From CAZBQG01 sp964493945 (GTDB lineage Bacteria; Pseudomonadota; Alphaproteobacteria; Rhodospirillales; UBA2165), in the NCBI GenBank assembly GCA_964493945.1, contig CAZBQG010000053.1, forward strand, positions 1 through 19,459: DNA of 19,459 nucleotides, in the 5' to 3' direction. The notes below the pieces were generated by a model. The model did not search any database. It had not been told where the DNA came from and was given only the letters and a program-made list of their open reading frames with translations. The first letter of the stretch is position 1. The number at the start of each line of letters is the position of its first letter. Below, piece after piece: positions 7,908-16,081 of this stretch. A program made the translations under genes and the position numbers.

Positions 7908-9308
7908 CTACTGACGCGGCGGGTGGTCTTCGGTGCCGATGCCCAGGGTTTTCAGCTTGCGGTGCAGGGCGGACCGTTCCATCCCGACGAAGGTGGCCGT
8001 GCGCGATATGTTTCCGCCAAATCTGGCTACCTGGCCGCTCAAATAGTTCCGCTCGAAAATCTCGCGGGCCTCGCGCAGGGGCAATCCCATCATTTCCAAG
8101 TTGCGCTCGCCCTCCTGGCTGTCCGGATCGGCCCCGGCCAGATCCTTGGGGATCATATCGGACCGGATGGCGCCCCCCTCTTCTTCCGGCGCCGTGATCA
8201 GCAACCTCTCCACCACATTGAGCAATTCCCGCACATTTCCGGGCCAGTCATAGGCCTGCAGGGCGGCCAGCGCATCTTCGGCGAATTCCCGGGGCGCCTG
8301 GCCGGTGGCCTGGGCCGTCCGTTCCATGAAATAATTGGCAAGCGCTGGAATATCTTCCCGGTATTCGCGCAAGGGTGGCATCTCGATGGGGACCACGCTG
8401 AGCCGGTAAAACAGATCTTCCCGGAAATTGCCCGCTTTCATCTCCCCGGCCAGATCCCGGCTGGAAGCGGCGATGACCCTGACATCCACCTCAACACTCG
8501 TTGCGCCGCCGACCCGCTGGAAGGTTTGTTCCTGCAACACGCGGACGATCTTGCCCTGAGTCTCCGGGGGCATATCGGCGACTTCATCCAAAAACAACGT
8601 GCCGTTATGGGCCTGTTCGAAGGTGCCGATCTGAATTTGAGCCGCCCCCTCGCCTTCCGGGTTTTCCGTTCCGAACAGGCCGATTTCAAGGGTTTCGGGG
8701 CGCATAGTCGCGCAATTGAGAACGACGAACGGCCCGGCGGCCCGGTTGGACCGCTCATGCAACAGTCGCGCCGTTACTTCTTTTCCGCTGCCCGCCGGCC
8801 CGGTGATCAGAACCCGGCTGTTGGCCGGCGCCACCCGATCGATGGTTTGGCGCAACTGGGTGATGGCGTTGGATTGACCGACCAAATCCGCCGCCCAGCC
8901 GGCTTTTTCCTTCAATTCCCGGTTTTCACGCTTCAGCTTGACCGCCTCCATGGCCCGGTTGACGACGGAAATCATGCGATCCGCAGTGAAGGGTTTTTCG
9001 ATGAAATCATAGGCGCCAAAATTCATTGCCTGGACGGCGGTCTCCACATTGCCATGGCCGCTCATCATCACCACCGGCACGTCCGGATGTTCCGTACTCA
9101 CCACCTCCAGAATCTGCATGCCGTCCAATTTGCTGCCTTCCAGCCAGATATCCAGCAGAACAAGGGATGGCCGGCGGGACGTGATCAGGTTCATAACGCT
9201 GGCGCTGTCATGGGCCTGGCGCGTCTGATGGCCTTCATCTTCCAGAATTCCGGAAGTCAGAACCCGGATGTCGGCCTCGTCATCGACGATCAGGATATCA
9301 AGCGCCAT
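7908..9308 (-). CDS. ntrX: NtrX, sigma-54-type response regulator lacking GAFTGA
   Basis: NtrX is the response regulator paired with NtrY. The 466-residue protein has a receiver domain (D9, D10, phosphoacceptor D53, S83, K105), an AAA+ domain with Walker A GPAGSGKE (170-177) and Walker B LFLDE (238-242), and a C-terminal Fis-type helix-turn-helix (about 430-455, NISRTATFVGMERSALHRKL). The GAFTGA loop that contacts sigma-54 is replaced by a sequence around 213-228 (GTENPEGEGAAQIQIG). Absence of GAFTGA is a known trait of NtrX proteins and suggests regulation that does not depend on sigma-54 remodelling. The start overlaps the end of ntrY by 11 nt, so the pair is probably translationally coupled. 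trkA follows after 21 nt. Confidence 0.95.
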   Translation of the reverse strand: MALDILIVDDEADIRVLTSGILEDEGHQTRQAHDSASVMNLITSRRPSLVLLDIWLEGSKLDGMQILEVVSTEHPDVPVVMMSGHGNVETAVQAMNFGAYDFIEKPFTADRMISVVNRAMEAVKLKRENRELKEKAGWAADLVGQSNAITQLRQTIDRVAPANSRVLITGPAGSGKEVTARLLHERSNRAAGPFVVLNCATMRPETLEIGLFGTENPEGEGAAQIQIGTFEQAHNGTLFLDEVADMPPETQGKIVRVLQEQTFQRVGGATSVEVDVRVIAASSRDLAGEMKAGNFREDLFYRLSVVPIEMPPLREYREDIPALANYFMERTAQATGQAPREFAEDALAALQAYDWPGNVRELLNVVERLLITAPEEEGGAIRSDMIPKDLAGADPDSQEGERNLEMMGLPLREAREIFERNYLSGQVARFGGNISRTATFVGMERSALHRKLKTLGIGTEDHPPRQ

Positions 9309-11628
9309 GGGGTAAGCTCTCGTTCAATTCTTCTTCCGCCCGCTGGGCTTCTGGGGCCGGGTCTTCGCCGCTCTCAATTTCGGAAACTTCCAGTTTGAAA
9401 AGAAGGGAAATCTTGGCGCCCGCCGGCTCCGCGTTGGACAAAAGCAAGGTGCCATTATGATCTTCCATGATTTTCTTGGCGATGGCTAATCCCAGGCCGG
9501 TCCCTTTGGCCCGGGTTGTCACATAGGGCTCGGTCAGCCGGTCAATCATGGCCTCGGGCAGGCCTGGTCCGTTGTCCACGACGCTCAGGCTAATGCCCAC
9601 CGCATCTTCATGCAAGGTGATACAGATGCGCCTTAGGGGCACTGATCCGCCCTCGCCGTCCGTCCCGGCAGGTTCATCGACAATGGCTTCCGCCGAATTT
9701 TTTAAAATATTGGTCAGGGCCCGGGATATTTGCTGGCGGTCACATTCAAAGAATACCGGGTGGCCGGTCAAATCCACCTGATAATCAATGGCCGGATACC
9801 GGTTGCTCTCCAACTGGACGGTCTGGCGGCAGAGTTCGGACAGATTGACCCGCTTGAACTGGGGCTGGGGCATGCGGGCGAAGGAGGAAAATTCGTCCAC
9901 CATGCGCCGCATTTCCTCCACCTGACGGACGATGGTCTCGGTGCATTGGGCGAAGGTTTCCGGATCAGACGTTATTTCGCTCAGATATTTGCGGGTGAGC
10001 CTTTCGGCCGAAAGCTGGATGGGCGTGAGGGGGTTCTTGATTTCATGGGCGATGCGTCTGGCCACATCTGCCCAGGCCGCTTTTCTCTGGGCTGACAGCA
10101 ACTCCGTAATATCGTCGAAGGTGACCACGAACCCAATGATTTCGGATTGAATCCATTCCGCTGCAACGGTCACGAACAGGGTCCGCTTCTGCCCTTCCCG
10201 GAGCAGGCTGATTTCGCCCTGGGAGAAGCGCGTCGGGCGGGCCATGGCCTCATCCAGGAGCGGCTTCATTTCGGGCACTATTTCGGGCAGTGCGTTATGC
10301 ACATTTTGGTCCAGATCCGTAACCAGCAATTCTGAAGCCGAGCGGTTGGGAAGCTGAATAAGCCCCACCTTGTCCAGACCAATCACACCGGCCGAAACAC
10401 CGGACAGGACCGTCTCGGTGAAGCGCCTGCGTTCATCCAATTGCCGGTTGGCTTCAATGAGCCCTTGTTGCTGCAGGTTCAACTGGCTGGTCATGCGGTT
10501 GAAGGCGCGTCCCAGCATGGCGATTTCGTCCATGCTGTCGATGACATCGATGCGCGCCGCCAAATCGCCCCGGCTGACCCGCTGGGCGGCACCGATCAGA
10601 TCGCTGATGGGGCTGGCCAATTGGCTGGCCACCGACCAGCCGGCCCAAACGGCGGCGAAAAGAAGCAAAACGGCCATCAGGGCAAAGACCAGAAGGAATT
10701 TTATCTGCAGGCTTTCCCGGTTCTTTTCAAGCCGCTGATACTGGGCCGTCGCCCCCCGGGTTTTAGAGACATGATCCAGCACCTGGGGATCGATAAAGCG
10801 CCCGACCAGCAGGAAACTGTCGACAAAGGCCTCCAGCTTGACCATGGCCCGCACCCGGTCGCCGGATTCATCGGTAAAAATGGGCATTTGGCCCGCTTTC
10901 GCCTGTTTCAGCACGTTTTGCATGACTTCCCGCGATCCGAACCCGAATTGCAGGGAATGGCTGAGACTTGTCCTGGCCCGGATGCGCCCGCCGCCATCCA
11001 CCAGGGCCGCTTCGGTCAGCGAACGCAACGCCGCCTGTCCGGTCATCATTTTGACCAGGAACCGGGGGCTCCGCCTGATCCTGGATGCGGCCCGGTTAAG
11101 ATCATTGGCCATGGCCAGGGCATCGGCGCGGATGTTTTTCCGGTGTTCGGACAAATAGGCCTGGGCGACGGCCTGGGATTCATTGACCGCCGTCCGGACC
11201 CGTTCATTGAACCAGGATTCGATACCGAAATTGAGGAAAAGCCCGGCGAAAACAGCCACCAGGATGGCCGGCAACACGGCCACCAGACTGAACAGGACCA
11301 CCAGGCGGATATGCAGCCTGGAGCCAGCCGAGCCCCGTCTGCGGGCGGTCCAGAGGCGGACAATGCGCCGGGCCATGACCGCGCCCAAGGCCAGGGCAAG
11401 GATCAAATCCAGGTTGAGCAGAATGATGATGGTTGAAAGATCGGACTCAAAAAGCGACGTCTCGGTCAGTGCGGCGATGGTGGCCAGTCCGGAAACGGCC
11501 AGGGCCACGCCGAGAATAAGCGCAATTTTTCGGCTCAACCCCACCCGCCTGGACCACAGCCGGGTGCGCATGGTGAGCGCTCTTTTTGGCTTGGTATGGG
11601 TTTCGGGGCTGGTTTCTGGCCCGCTCAT
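9298..11628 (-). CDS. ntrY: NtrY, membrane-bound sensor histidine kinase
   Basis: NtrY is the sensor kinase for NtrX and acts in the inner membrane in nitrogen and redox control. The 776-residue protein has predicted membrane segments near 33-54, 65-87, 107-134 and 309-331, with a periplasmic region of about 170 residues between the last two. Then follow a HAMP domain (about 330-385), a PAS domain (about 400-505), the HisKA H-box ARRIAHEIKNPLTPIQ with phosphoacceptor H528, and the ATPase domain: N box around N644, DNGPGLP (685-691) and GTGLGLAIAKKI (709-720). An acidic tail of about 25 residues ends the protein. The ATG overlaps the ntrC stop as ATGA, and the end overlaps ntrX, so ntrC-ntrY-ntrX read as one coupled block. 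Confidence 0.95.
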   Translation of the reverse strand: MSGPETSPETHTKPKRALTMRTRLWSRRVGLSRKIALILGVALAVSGLATIAALTETSLFESDLSTIIILLNLDLILALALGAVMARRIVRLWTARRRGSAGSRLHIRLVVLFSLVAVLPAILVAVFAGLFLNFGIESWFNERVRTAVNESQAVAQAYLSEHRKNIRADALAMANDLNRAASRIRRSPRFLVKMMTGQAALRSLTEAALVDGGGRIRARTSLSHSLQFGFGSREVMQNVLKQAKAGQMPIFTDESGDRVRAMVKLEAFVDSFLLVGRFIDPQVLDHVSKTRGATAQYQRLEKNRESLQIKFLLVFALMAVLLLFAAVWAGWSVASQLASPISDLIGAAQRVSRGDLAARIDVIDSMDEIAMLGRAFNRMTSQLNLQQQGLIEANRQLDERRRFTETVLSGVSAGVIGLDKVGLIQLPNRSASELLVTDLDQNVHNALPEIVPEMKPLLDEAMARPTRFSQGEISLLREGQKRTLFVTVAAEWIQSEIIGFVVTFDDITELLSAQRKAAWADVARRIAHEIKNPLTPIQLSAERLTRKYLSEITSDPETFAQCTETIVRQVEEMRRMVDEFSSFARMPQPQFKRVNLSELCRQTVQLESNRYPAIDYQVDLTGHPVFFECDRQQISRALTNILKNSAEAIVDEPAGTDGEGGSVPLRRICITLHEDAVGISLSVVDNGPGLPEAMIDRLTEPYVTTRAKGTGLGLAIAKKIMEDHNGTLLLSNAEPAGAKISLLFKLEVSEIESGEDPAPEAQRAEEELNESLPHGA

Positions 11629-13054
11629 TTGGGGCTCCTGACGACCGGAATTTGCAGATCGCGGATTTTCTTGCGCAAGGTATTGCGGTTCAGGCCCAAA
11701 AGCTTGGCGGCCCGCAACTGATTTCCCCGCGTCGCCTCCAGGGTAAGGGAGATGAGGGGCCGCTCAACCTCACGCAAAATACGGTTATAGAGGCCGGCGG
11801 CGGGCAAAATACCGCCATGGGCCGAGAAATAATCGTGCAAATGGCCTTCCACGGCCTCGGCCAACCCGTTTCCGTTGGCGCCGTGCACGCTGGGAACCTG
11901 CTGTTCGGCCAGTTCCTGGGCCATGACCTCGGCGCTGATATTCTCCTGGGAATAAAGTGCCACCAGCCGGCGTACCAGATTTTCCAACTCCCGCACATTC
12001 CCCGGCCAGGCATATTCGCGGAGCACATCCATCGCCGCCTGATCGNNNNNNNNNNCAGGCCTTCTTGCGAACAAAGAAGCAGGAAATGATTGGCCAGTTC
12101 CTGAATATCTTCACGCCTCTCGCGCAAGGGCGGCATGCAGATGGGCACCACATTGAGGCGATAGAACAAATCCTCGCGGAACAGACCCTGATTGATCAAT
12201 TGCTTAAGGTCGCGGTGGGTGGCGGCGATGATACGCACATTGGTTTTGGTCGAACCGGTGCCGCCGACCGTGCTGTATTCCCCTTCCTGCAGAACGCGCA
12301 ACAGCCTTGTCTGGGCTTCTGGCGGCATATCGCCGATCTCGTCCAGGAAAAGCGTGCCGCCCTCGGCTTGCTCGAACCGTCCGGTGGCCCTATTCGTGGC
12401 GCCGGTAAAGGCCCCCTTTTCATGGCCGAACAGTTCGCTTTCGATCAATTCCCGGGGGATCGCGGCCATATTGATGGCGACAAACGGATAATTCTTGCGG
12501 GTTCCGTAATCATGCAGGGCGCGGGCAGCCAATTCCTTACCGGTGCCCGATTCACCGGTGATCATCACCGTCAAATCCGTCACCATCAGCCGGGCCAGGG
12601 CCCGGTAGACCTCCTGCATGGCCGGCGAACGGCCTAATAAGGGAAGCTGTTCCTCTCCCCCATCCTCGGCGGCCGGGCCGGTCGGCGCCGGCGTCTCCAG
12701 GGCGCGGCGTACGACATTGATCAATTCATTCAGATCGAAGGGCTTTGGCATATATTCAAAGGCGCCCCGCTGGGCCGCATTGACCGCCGTCATCAGCGTA
12801 TTTTGGGCACTCATGATGATGACCCTGAGGTCTGGCCTGATTTTTTTGATGCGGGGCAAAAGATCCAACCCGTTTTCGTCGGGCATGATCACGTCTGAGA
12901 TCACCAGATTACCCTGCCCCTCGCTGATCCAGTTCCAGAGCGTCGCCGCATTGCCCGTGGTGCGAACCTCAAAGCCGGCCCGCCCCAGGGCTTGATCGAG
13001 CACGGTCCGGATCGCCCCATCATCATCGGCTACCAAAATGGTCCCGTTGCTCAT
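11625..13054 (-). CDS. ntrC: NtrC, nitrogen regulation response regulator (interrupted by N gap)
   Basis: NtrC activates sigma-54 promoters of nitrogen assimilation genes when phosphorylated by NtrB. The receiver domain has the acidic cluster D10-D12, phosphoacceptor D54 and K104. The AAA+ domain has Walker A GESGTGKE (167-174), an intact GAFTGA (214-219) and Walker B LFLDE (235-239). The C-terminal Fis-type helix-turn-helix contains NQLRAAKLLGLNRNTLRKKI. Ten Ns at 12046-12055 fall after SQEGL and before DQAAMDVLREYAWPGNVRELEN. The two parts are in different frames across ten Ns, so the real gap is not 10 nt; a length of 2 mod 3 (probably about 14) restores the frame and fits the family's usual five-residue linker. 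Start overlaps the ntrB stop and stop overlaps the ntrY start, both as ATGA. Confidence 0.95.
12046..12055. other. Assembly gap (10 N) in ntrC
   Basis: Ten unknown bases. The coding frames on either side agree only if the true length is 2 mod 3, so the count is a placeholder. Confidence 0.99.
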
Positions 13055-14144
13055 TTACCCGGACCCCCGTTAATTGGGCTCACGGGCAGCAGAACCCGGA
13101 AAATGGTCCTGCCCGGCCGGCTGTCAAATTCCACCACGCCGCCATGGTCATCGACCATCTTGGCCACAAGGGCCAGGCCCAGCCCCGAACCCTTGGGCTT
13201 CATTGTGACGAAGGGATCAAACAGGTGATCGGCCAGATCATCGGGGATTCCCTCGCCGTTATCTTGCACACTGACGACCAGGGGCAATTGCATGGGTTCC
13301 CCACCGCCGGGTACGGCCAGGCGCACGCTGTGGCGGTAGGCGGATTCCAAAATTACCTCCCCATTGGTATCAGGTGACGCCTCGCAGGCATTTTTAACCA
13401 GATTGAGGAATATCTGGATCAGATGATCCCGGTTGCCATGGACGGCGGGCAAGGAGGGATCGTATTTTTCAGTGAACCTTATTTGGCGCCCAAACCCGTT
13501 TTGAGCCAGTTGACGGACCCGTTCCAGCACTTCGTGAATATTGACCGGCTGGCATTCCAGGGGGCGGCTGTCCGAAAACACCTCCATGCGGTCGACCAGG
13601 GTGCAAATCCGGTCCGTTTCCTCGCAAATCAAGCTGGTCAGGGTGCGATTGTCCGTATTTGCGGTCTGTTCCAGCAATTGGGCCGCGCCGCGGATNNNNN
13701 NNNNNCCAGCATGGCGGCCATGGCGGTGGCCGAGCGGGCGGCGTTCCGGTGGGTCATCTGGCGGTCGATCTTGTCGGCGATAGAACGTTCCAGCAAAGAG
13801 ACCACCACCCAGCCCGGCAAATCGGCCAAAGCAGCCGCCTGGACATTAACCAGATGGCGGGAAATGCGGGGCGAGATAAGCTCCAGGCCAAATTCGGAAA
13901 CACTGGCGCCCGATCTCCGCACATGATCAATAAGCCCGAACAAGGGCCCGTCAATGGGCAAAAACGTGTCCAGGGACTGGCCCAAAAGAACGCTTTGGCT
14001 GGCCGCGAAAAACTGCTCGCCCGCCCCGTTGAGGAATTGGATGACGCCCTCTCCATCCACGACAAGCACGGCCGCATCCAGCGCATTGAGGATGGTTTCG
14101 GCCCTGGGCATTTGGCCCTTGGTGGCGGCCTGGGCGGCGGTCAT
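13051..14144 (-). CDS. ntrB: NtrB, nitrogen regulation sensor kinase (interrupted by N gap)
   Basis: NtrB is the soluble kinase/phosphatase of NtrC and is controlled by PII in known systems. The N-terminal part holds a PAS domain (about 15-120). The H-box should follow ATAMAAML, but ten Ns (13696-13705) replace it; reading resumes at IRGAAQLLEQ, which is the normal sequence just after the H-box in this family. The missing stretch therefore contains the phosphoacceptor histidine. The C-terminal part has the N box (FLNLVKNACEA), DNGEGIP and GSGLGLAL of the ATPase domain. Apart from the gap the gene looks intact. Its ATG overlaps the dusB stop as ATGA, and its stop overlaps the ntrC start as ATGA. 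The dusB-ntrB-ntrC order is classical for Alphaproteobacteria (dusB was once called nifR3). Confidence 0.95.
13696..13705. other. Assembly gap (10 N) in ntrB covering the H-box
   Basis: Ten placeholder bases. Family comparison from memory (A-H-E-V/I-K-N-P-L-S-G between MAAML and IRGAAQ) predicts about 29 missing bases, and 29 is also in frame. Confidence 0.97.
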
Positions 14145-15136
14145 GCCGCAACCCGCCGGCTGGGGTTTTGAAAAAAATCCTCAATCGCCCGGCGCGCCCG
14201 TCCGGCCTCATCGATCCCGTTGAAAAGCCCCCTGAAAGCCGCCGATCCGGGCAGGCCCTTGGAATACCAGCCCAAATGCTTGCGCGCGATGCGCACGCCG
14301 CGTCTGGCGCCGTAATGGGCCAGCATATGGTCGTAATGGGCCAAAACAAAACGCAATCTCTCGGCAGGGCCTGGGTCCGGGAGTTTTTCACCCGTTTCCA
14401 GGTAATGTGCCAGTTGGCGGAGAAACCAGGGGCGGCCATAGCTGCCCCGCCCGACCATCACCCCATCGGCACCAGATTGAGCCAACAGGTTGGCCCCGTC
14501 CTCTTCGCTCATCACATCGCCATTGCCCACCAGGGGGATGGAAACCGCATTTTTTACCTGCCCGATGGCCTCCCAATCCGCAACCCCAGTGTAAAATTGA
14601 CAGCGGGTGCGGCCATGGACGGCGATCATTTTTACCCCTGCTTCCTGGGCCATATGGGCCAGTTTGGGGGCGTTCCTGGTCTTGTCGTCCCAGCCCAGGC
14701 GGATTTTCACCGTCACCGGCAAATCCACGGCACCGACCACCGCCTCGATGATCCGCCCGGCCAACACCTCATCGCGCATAAGGGCAGCACCCCCATTGCC
14801 CTTGGTGATTTTTTTTACCGGGCAACCCATATTTATATCAATGATGCGGGCCCCCCGGCCGGCGCTGATACGGGCTGCCTCGGCCATCAAATCCGGCTCA
14901 TTTCCGGCCAATTGCACGGCCAGGCCCCCATCCACCGCTTCGGCCTTGTCCTTGGTCCGGCGGTTACCATGGATGATCGCCTTGCTGGCCAGCATCTCGG
15001 AAAAAACCAGCCCCGCGCCCTGCTCTTTAACGGCATGCCGGAAGGGCAGATCGGACACCCCCGACATAGGGGCCAAAAGGACCCTGTTGGGCAGCTCGAT
15101 AGGGCCGATCTTTAAAGACGTGGGACGAGGATCCAT
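14141..15136 (-). CDS. dusB: tRNA-dihydrouridine synthase DusB
   Basis: DusB is an FMN-dependent enzyme that reduces specific uridines in the tRNA D-loop using NADPH. The 331-residue protein has the expected length. The FMN-site motif APMSGVSDLPFR lies near 22-33, the catalytic cysteine is C105 in NMGCPVKK, and VHGRTR and GRGSYGRPW mark the later flavin phosphate-binding part of the barrel. The small C-terminal helical tRNA-binding domain follows. The ATG is at 15136 after an 83-nt gap that holds a possible promoter; the ribosome binding site is weak (AAGC-like only). The stop overlaps the ntrB start, so translation of dusB and ntrB is probably coupled. Confidence 0.96.
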   Translation of the reverse strand: MDPRPTSLKIGPIELPNRVLLAPMSGVSDLPFRHAVKEQGAGLVFSEMLASKAIIHGNRRTKDKAEAVDGGLAVQLAGNEPDLMAEAARISAGRGARIIDINMGCPVKKITKGNGGAALMRDEVLAGRIIEAVVGAVDLPVTVKIRLGWDDKTRNAPKLAHMAQEAGVKMIAVHGRTRCQFYTGVADWEAIGQVKNAVSIPLVGNGDVMSEEDGANLLAQSGADGVMVGRGSYGRPWFLRQLAHYLETGEKLPDPGPAERLRFVLAHYDHMLAHYGARRGVRIARKHLGWYSKGLPGSAAFRGLFNGIDEAGRARRAIEDFFQNPSRRVAA

Positions 15137-15142
15137 AATTGC

Positions 15143-15171
15143 TTATTTATTAGGCACTGTGTTGTCTAAAT
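15143..15171 (-). promoter_or_regulatory. Possible promoter of dusB-ntrBC
   Basis: On the minus strand TTGCAT, 17 nt, then TAATAA lie close upstream of the dusB ATG in an AT-rich gap. Each box matches the sigma-70 consensus at only three of six positions. If real, the 5' leader would be only about ten bases. No clear sigma-54 (-24/-12) element is seen here. Confidence 0.25.
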
Positions 15172-15219
15172 GCAATAAAATAGCGAGATTGGTAAAAGTT
15201 TTTTAAGCGGCGTGGATAT

Positions 15220-16017
15220 TTACCCGATCATAATATCGGTGACGAATTTCACGCCCGGATAGCCCAGCGTCAGCAGCAAATATGATAAAAGCACCATGCG
15301 CGCCACCGCCCGCCCCCGCACACCCGTGCGAAAATGGGCGAACAGCAATCCGGCGACTAGAAGCAAAACGACAAACGTAAACAAGGTCTTGTGATCCAGG
15401 GCAAAGAGCATCCCGGTGGTCTGGAAAGACGTGGCCATGCCGGTCAGCACGCCTAGCACCAGGATAATTTCACTGGCCAGCAAGAGCCGCACCAACAGGG
15501 TTTCGCTGTCGGCCATGGATGGCAGACGGCGGCTGAGGCGGGTGGGCTGGCGCGACTTCAGGGCGCGTTCCTGAATGGCGGCGGCCAGGGCGGCGACGGC
15601 GGCCAGGGTAATGAGCCCATAGGTGATCACCGAAACCACAATATGAGTTGCGATCCAGGCCATGGGTGCCGCCGCGCTGAGCGGCCGGCCCTGCGCCTGC
15701 CCCCAAAGCAAGGCGAACAGAGAAAGCACAACGAGATAGGGGAACAACAAAGGCGTCAGCTTCCAGCCCTGGCGGGTGGTCAGGGAAGCGATGCCGTGCA
15801 GAAGAACACAGGTGAGAATGGTCAACCAAAGGGCGCTGGAGATTCCCGCATGCCAAACGTCCGATTGATTCACATAGACCCAGGCCATGGGCCCGGCAAT
15901 GGCCACCGCAAGGGCAGACCAGAAGGCGACGTCGCGCTCCTGGGCGGGCCTGAAACCAGACAATGCCGCCGGAATCAAAGCGATCACCGCTGATATATTG
16001 AGAACCGTAACTTCCAT
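15220..16017 (-). CDS. CcsA/YpjD-like cytochrome c assembly family membrane protein
   Basis: This 265-residue protein consists largely of about eight hydrophobic membrane segments. The region around 119-155 (MAWIATHIVVSVITYGL, then an AAIQERALKSR loop) and the C-terminal part with LDHKTLF resemble the YpjD-type members of the cytochrome c assembly (CcsA/CcmC) family. H125 and H209 sit where these proteins have conserved haem-associated histidines. In known relatives the fold handles haem in the inner membrane; the specific role of the YpjD type is not settled. Start: ATG at 16017 gives an N-terminus that begins directly at the first membrane segment, with GGAG about 14 nt upstream. A longer start at 16083 is possible but abuts the divergent ispDF start. 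dusB follows after 83 nt. Confidence 0.75.
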   Translation of the reverse strand: MEVTVLNISAVIALIPAALSGFRPAQERDVAFWSALAVAIAGPMAWVYVNQSDVWHAGISSALWLTILTCVLLHGIASLTTRQGWKLTPLLFPYLVVLSLFALLWGQAQGRPLSAAAPMAWIATHIVVSVITYGLITLAAVAALAAAIQERALKSRQPTRLSRRLPSMADSETLLVRLLLASEIILVLGVLTGMATSFQTTGMLFALDHKTLFTFVVLLLVAGLLFAHFRTGVRGRAVARMVLLSYLLLTLGYPGVKFVTDIMIG

Positions 16018-16081
16018 TTGGGACGGGCGCTCCAAAAACTGGCTCTTGGCAACCAACGGAGCACATTCTAGCCTGTAAGCC

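Noticed and set aside
7923..9398. 491-residue plus-strand open frame opposite ntrX
   Set aside because: It is a shadow of the ntrX codon pattern. It lacks a ribosome binding site and known motifs, while the opposite strand encodes a textbook NtrX.
10441..11436. 331-residue plus-strand open frame opposite ntrY
   Set aside because: It is a shadow of ntrY. Its composition (rich in Gly, His, Gln, Pro) is typical of antisense frames in GC-rich genes.
14168..15115. 315-residue plus-strand open frame opposite dusB
   Set aside because: It is antisense to a complete dusB and shows no domain or start signal.
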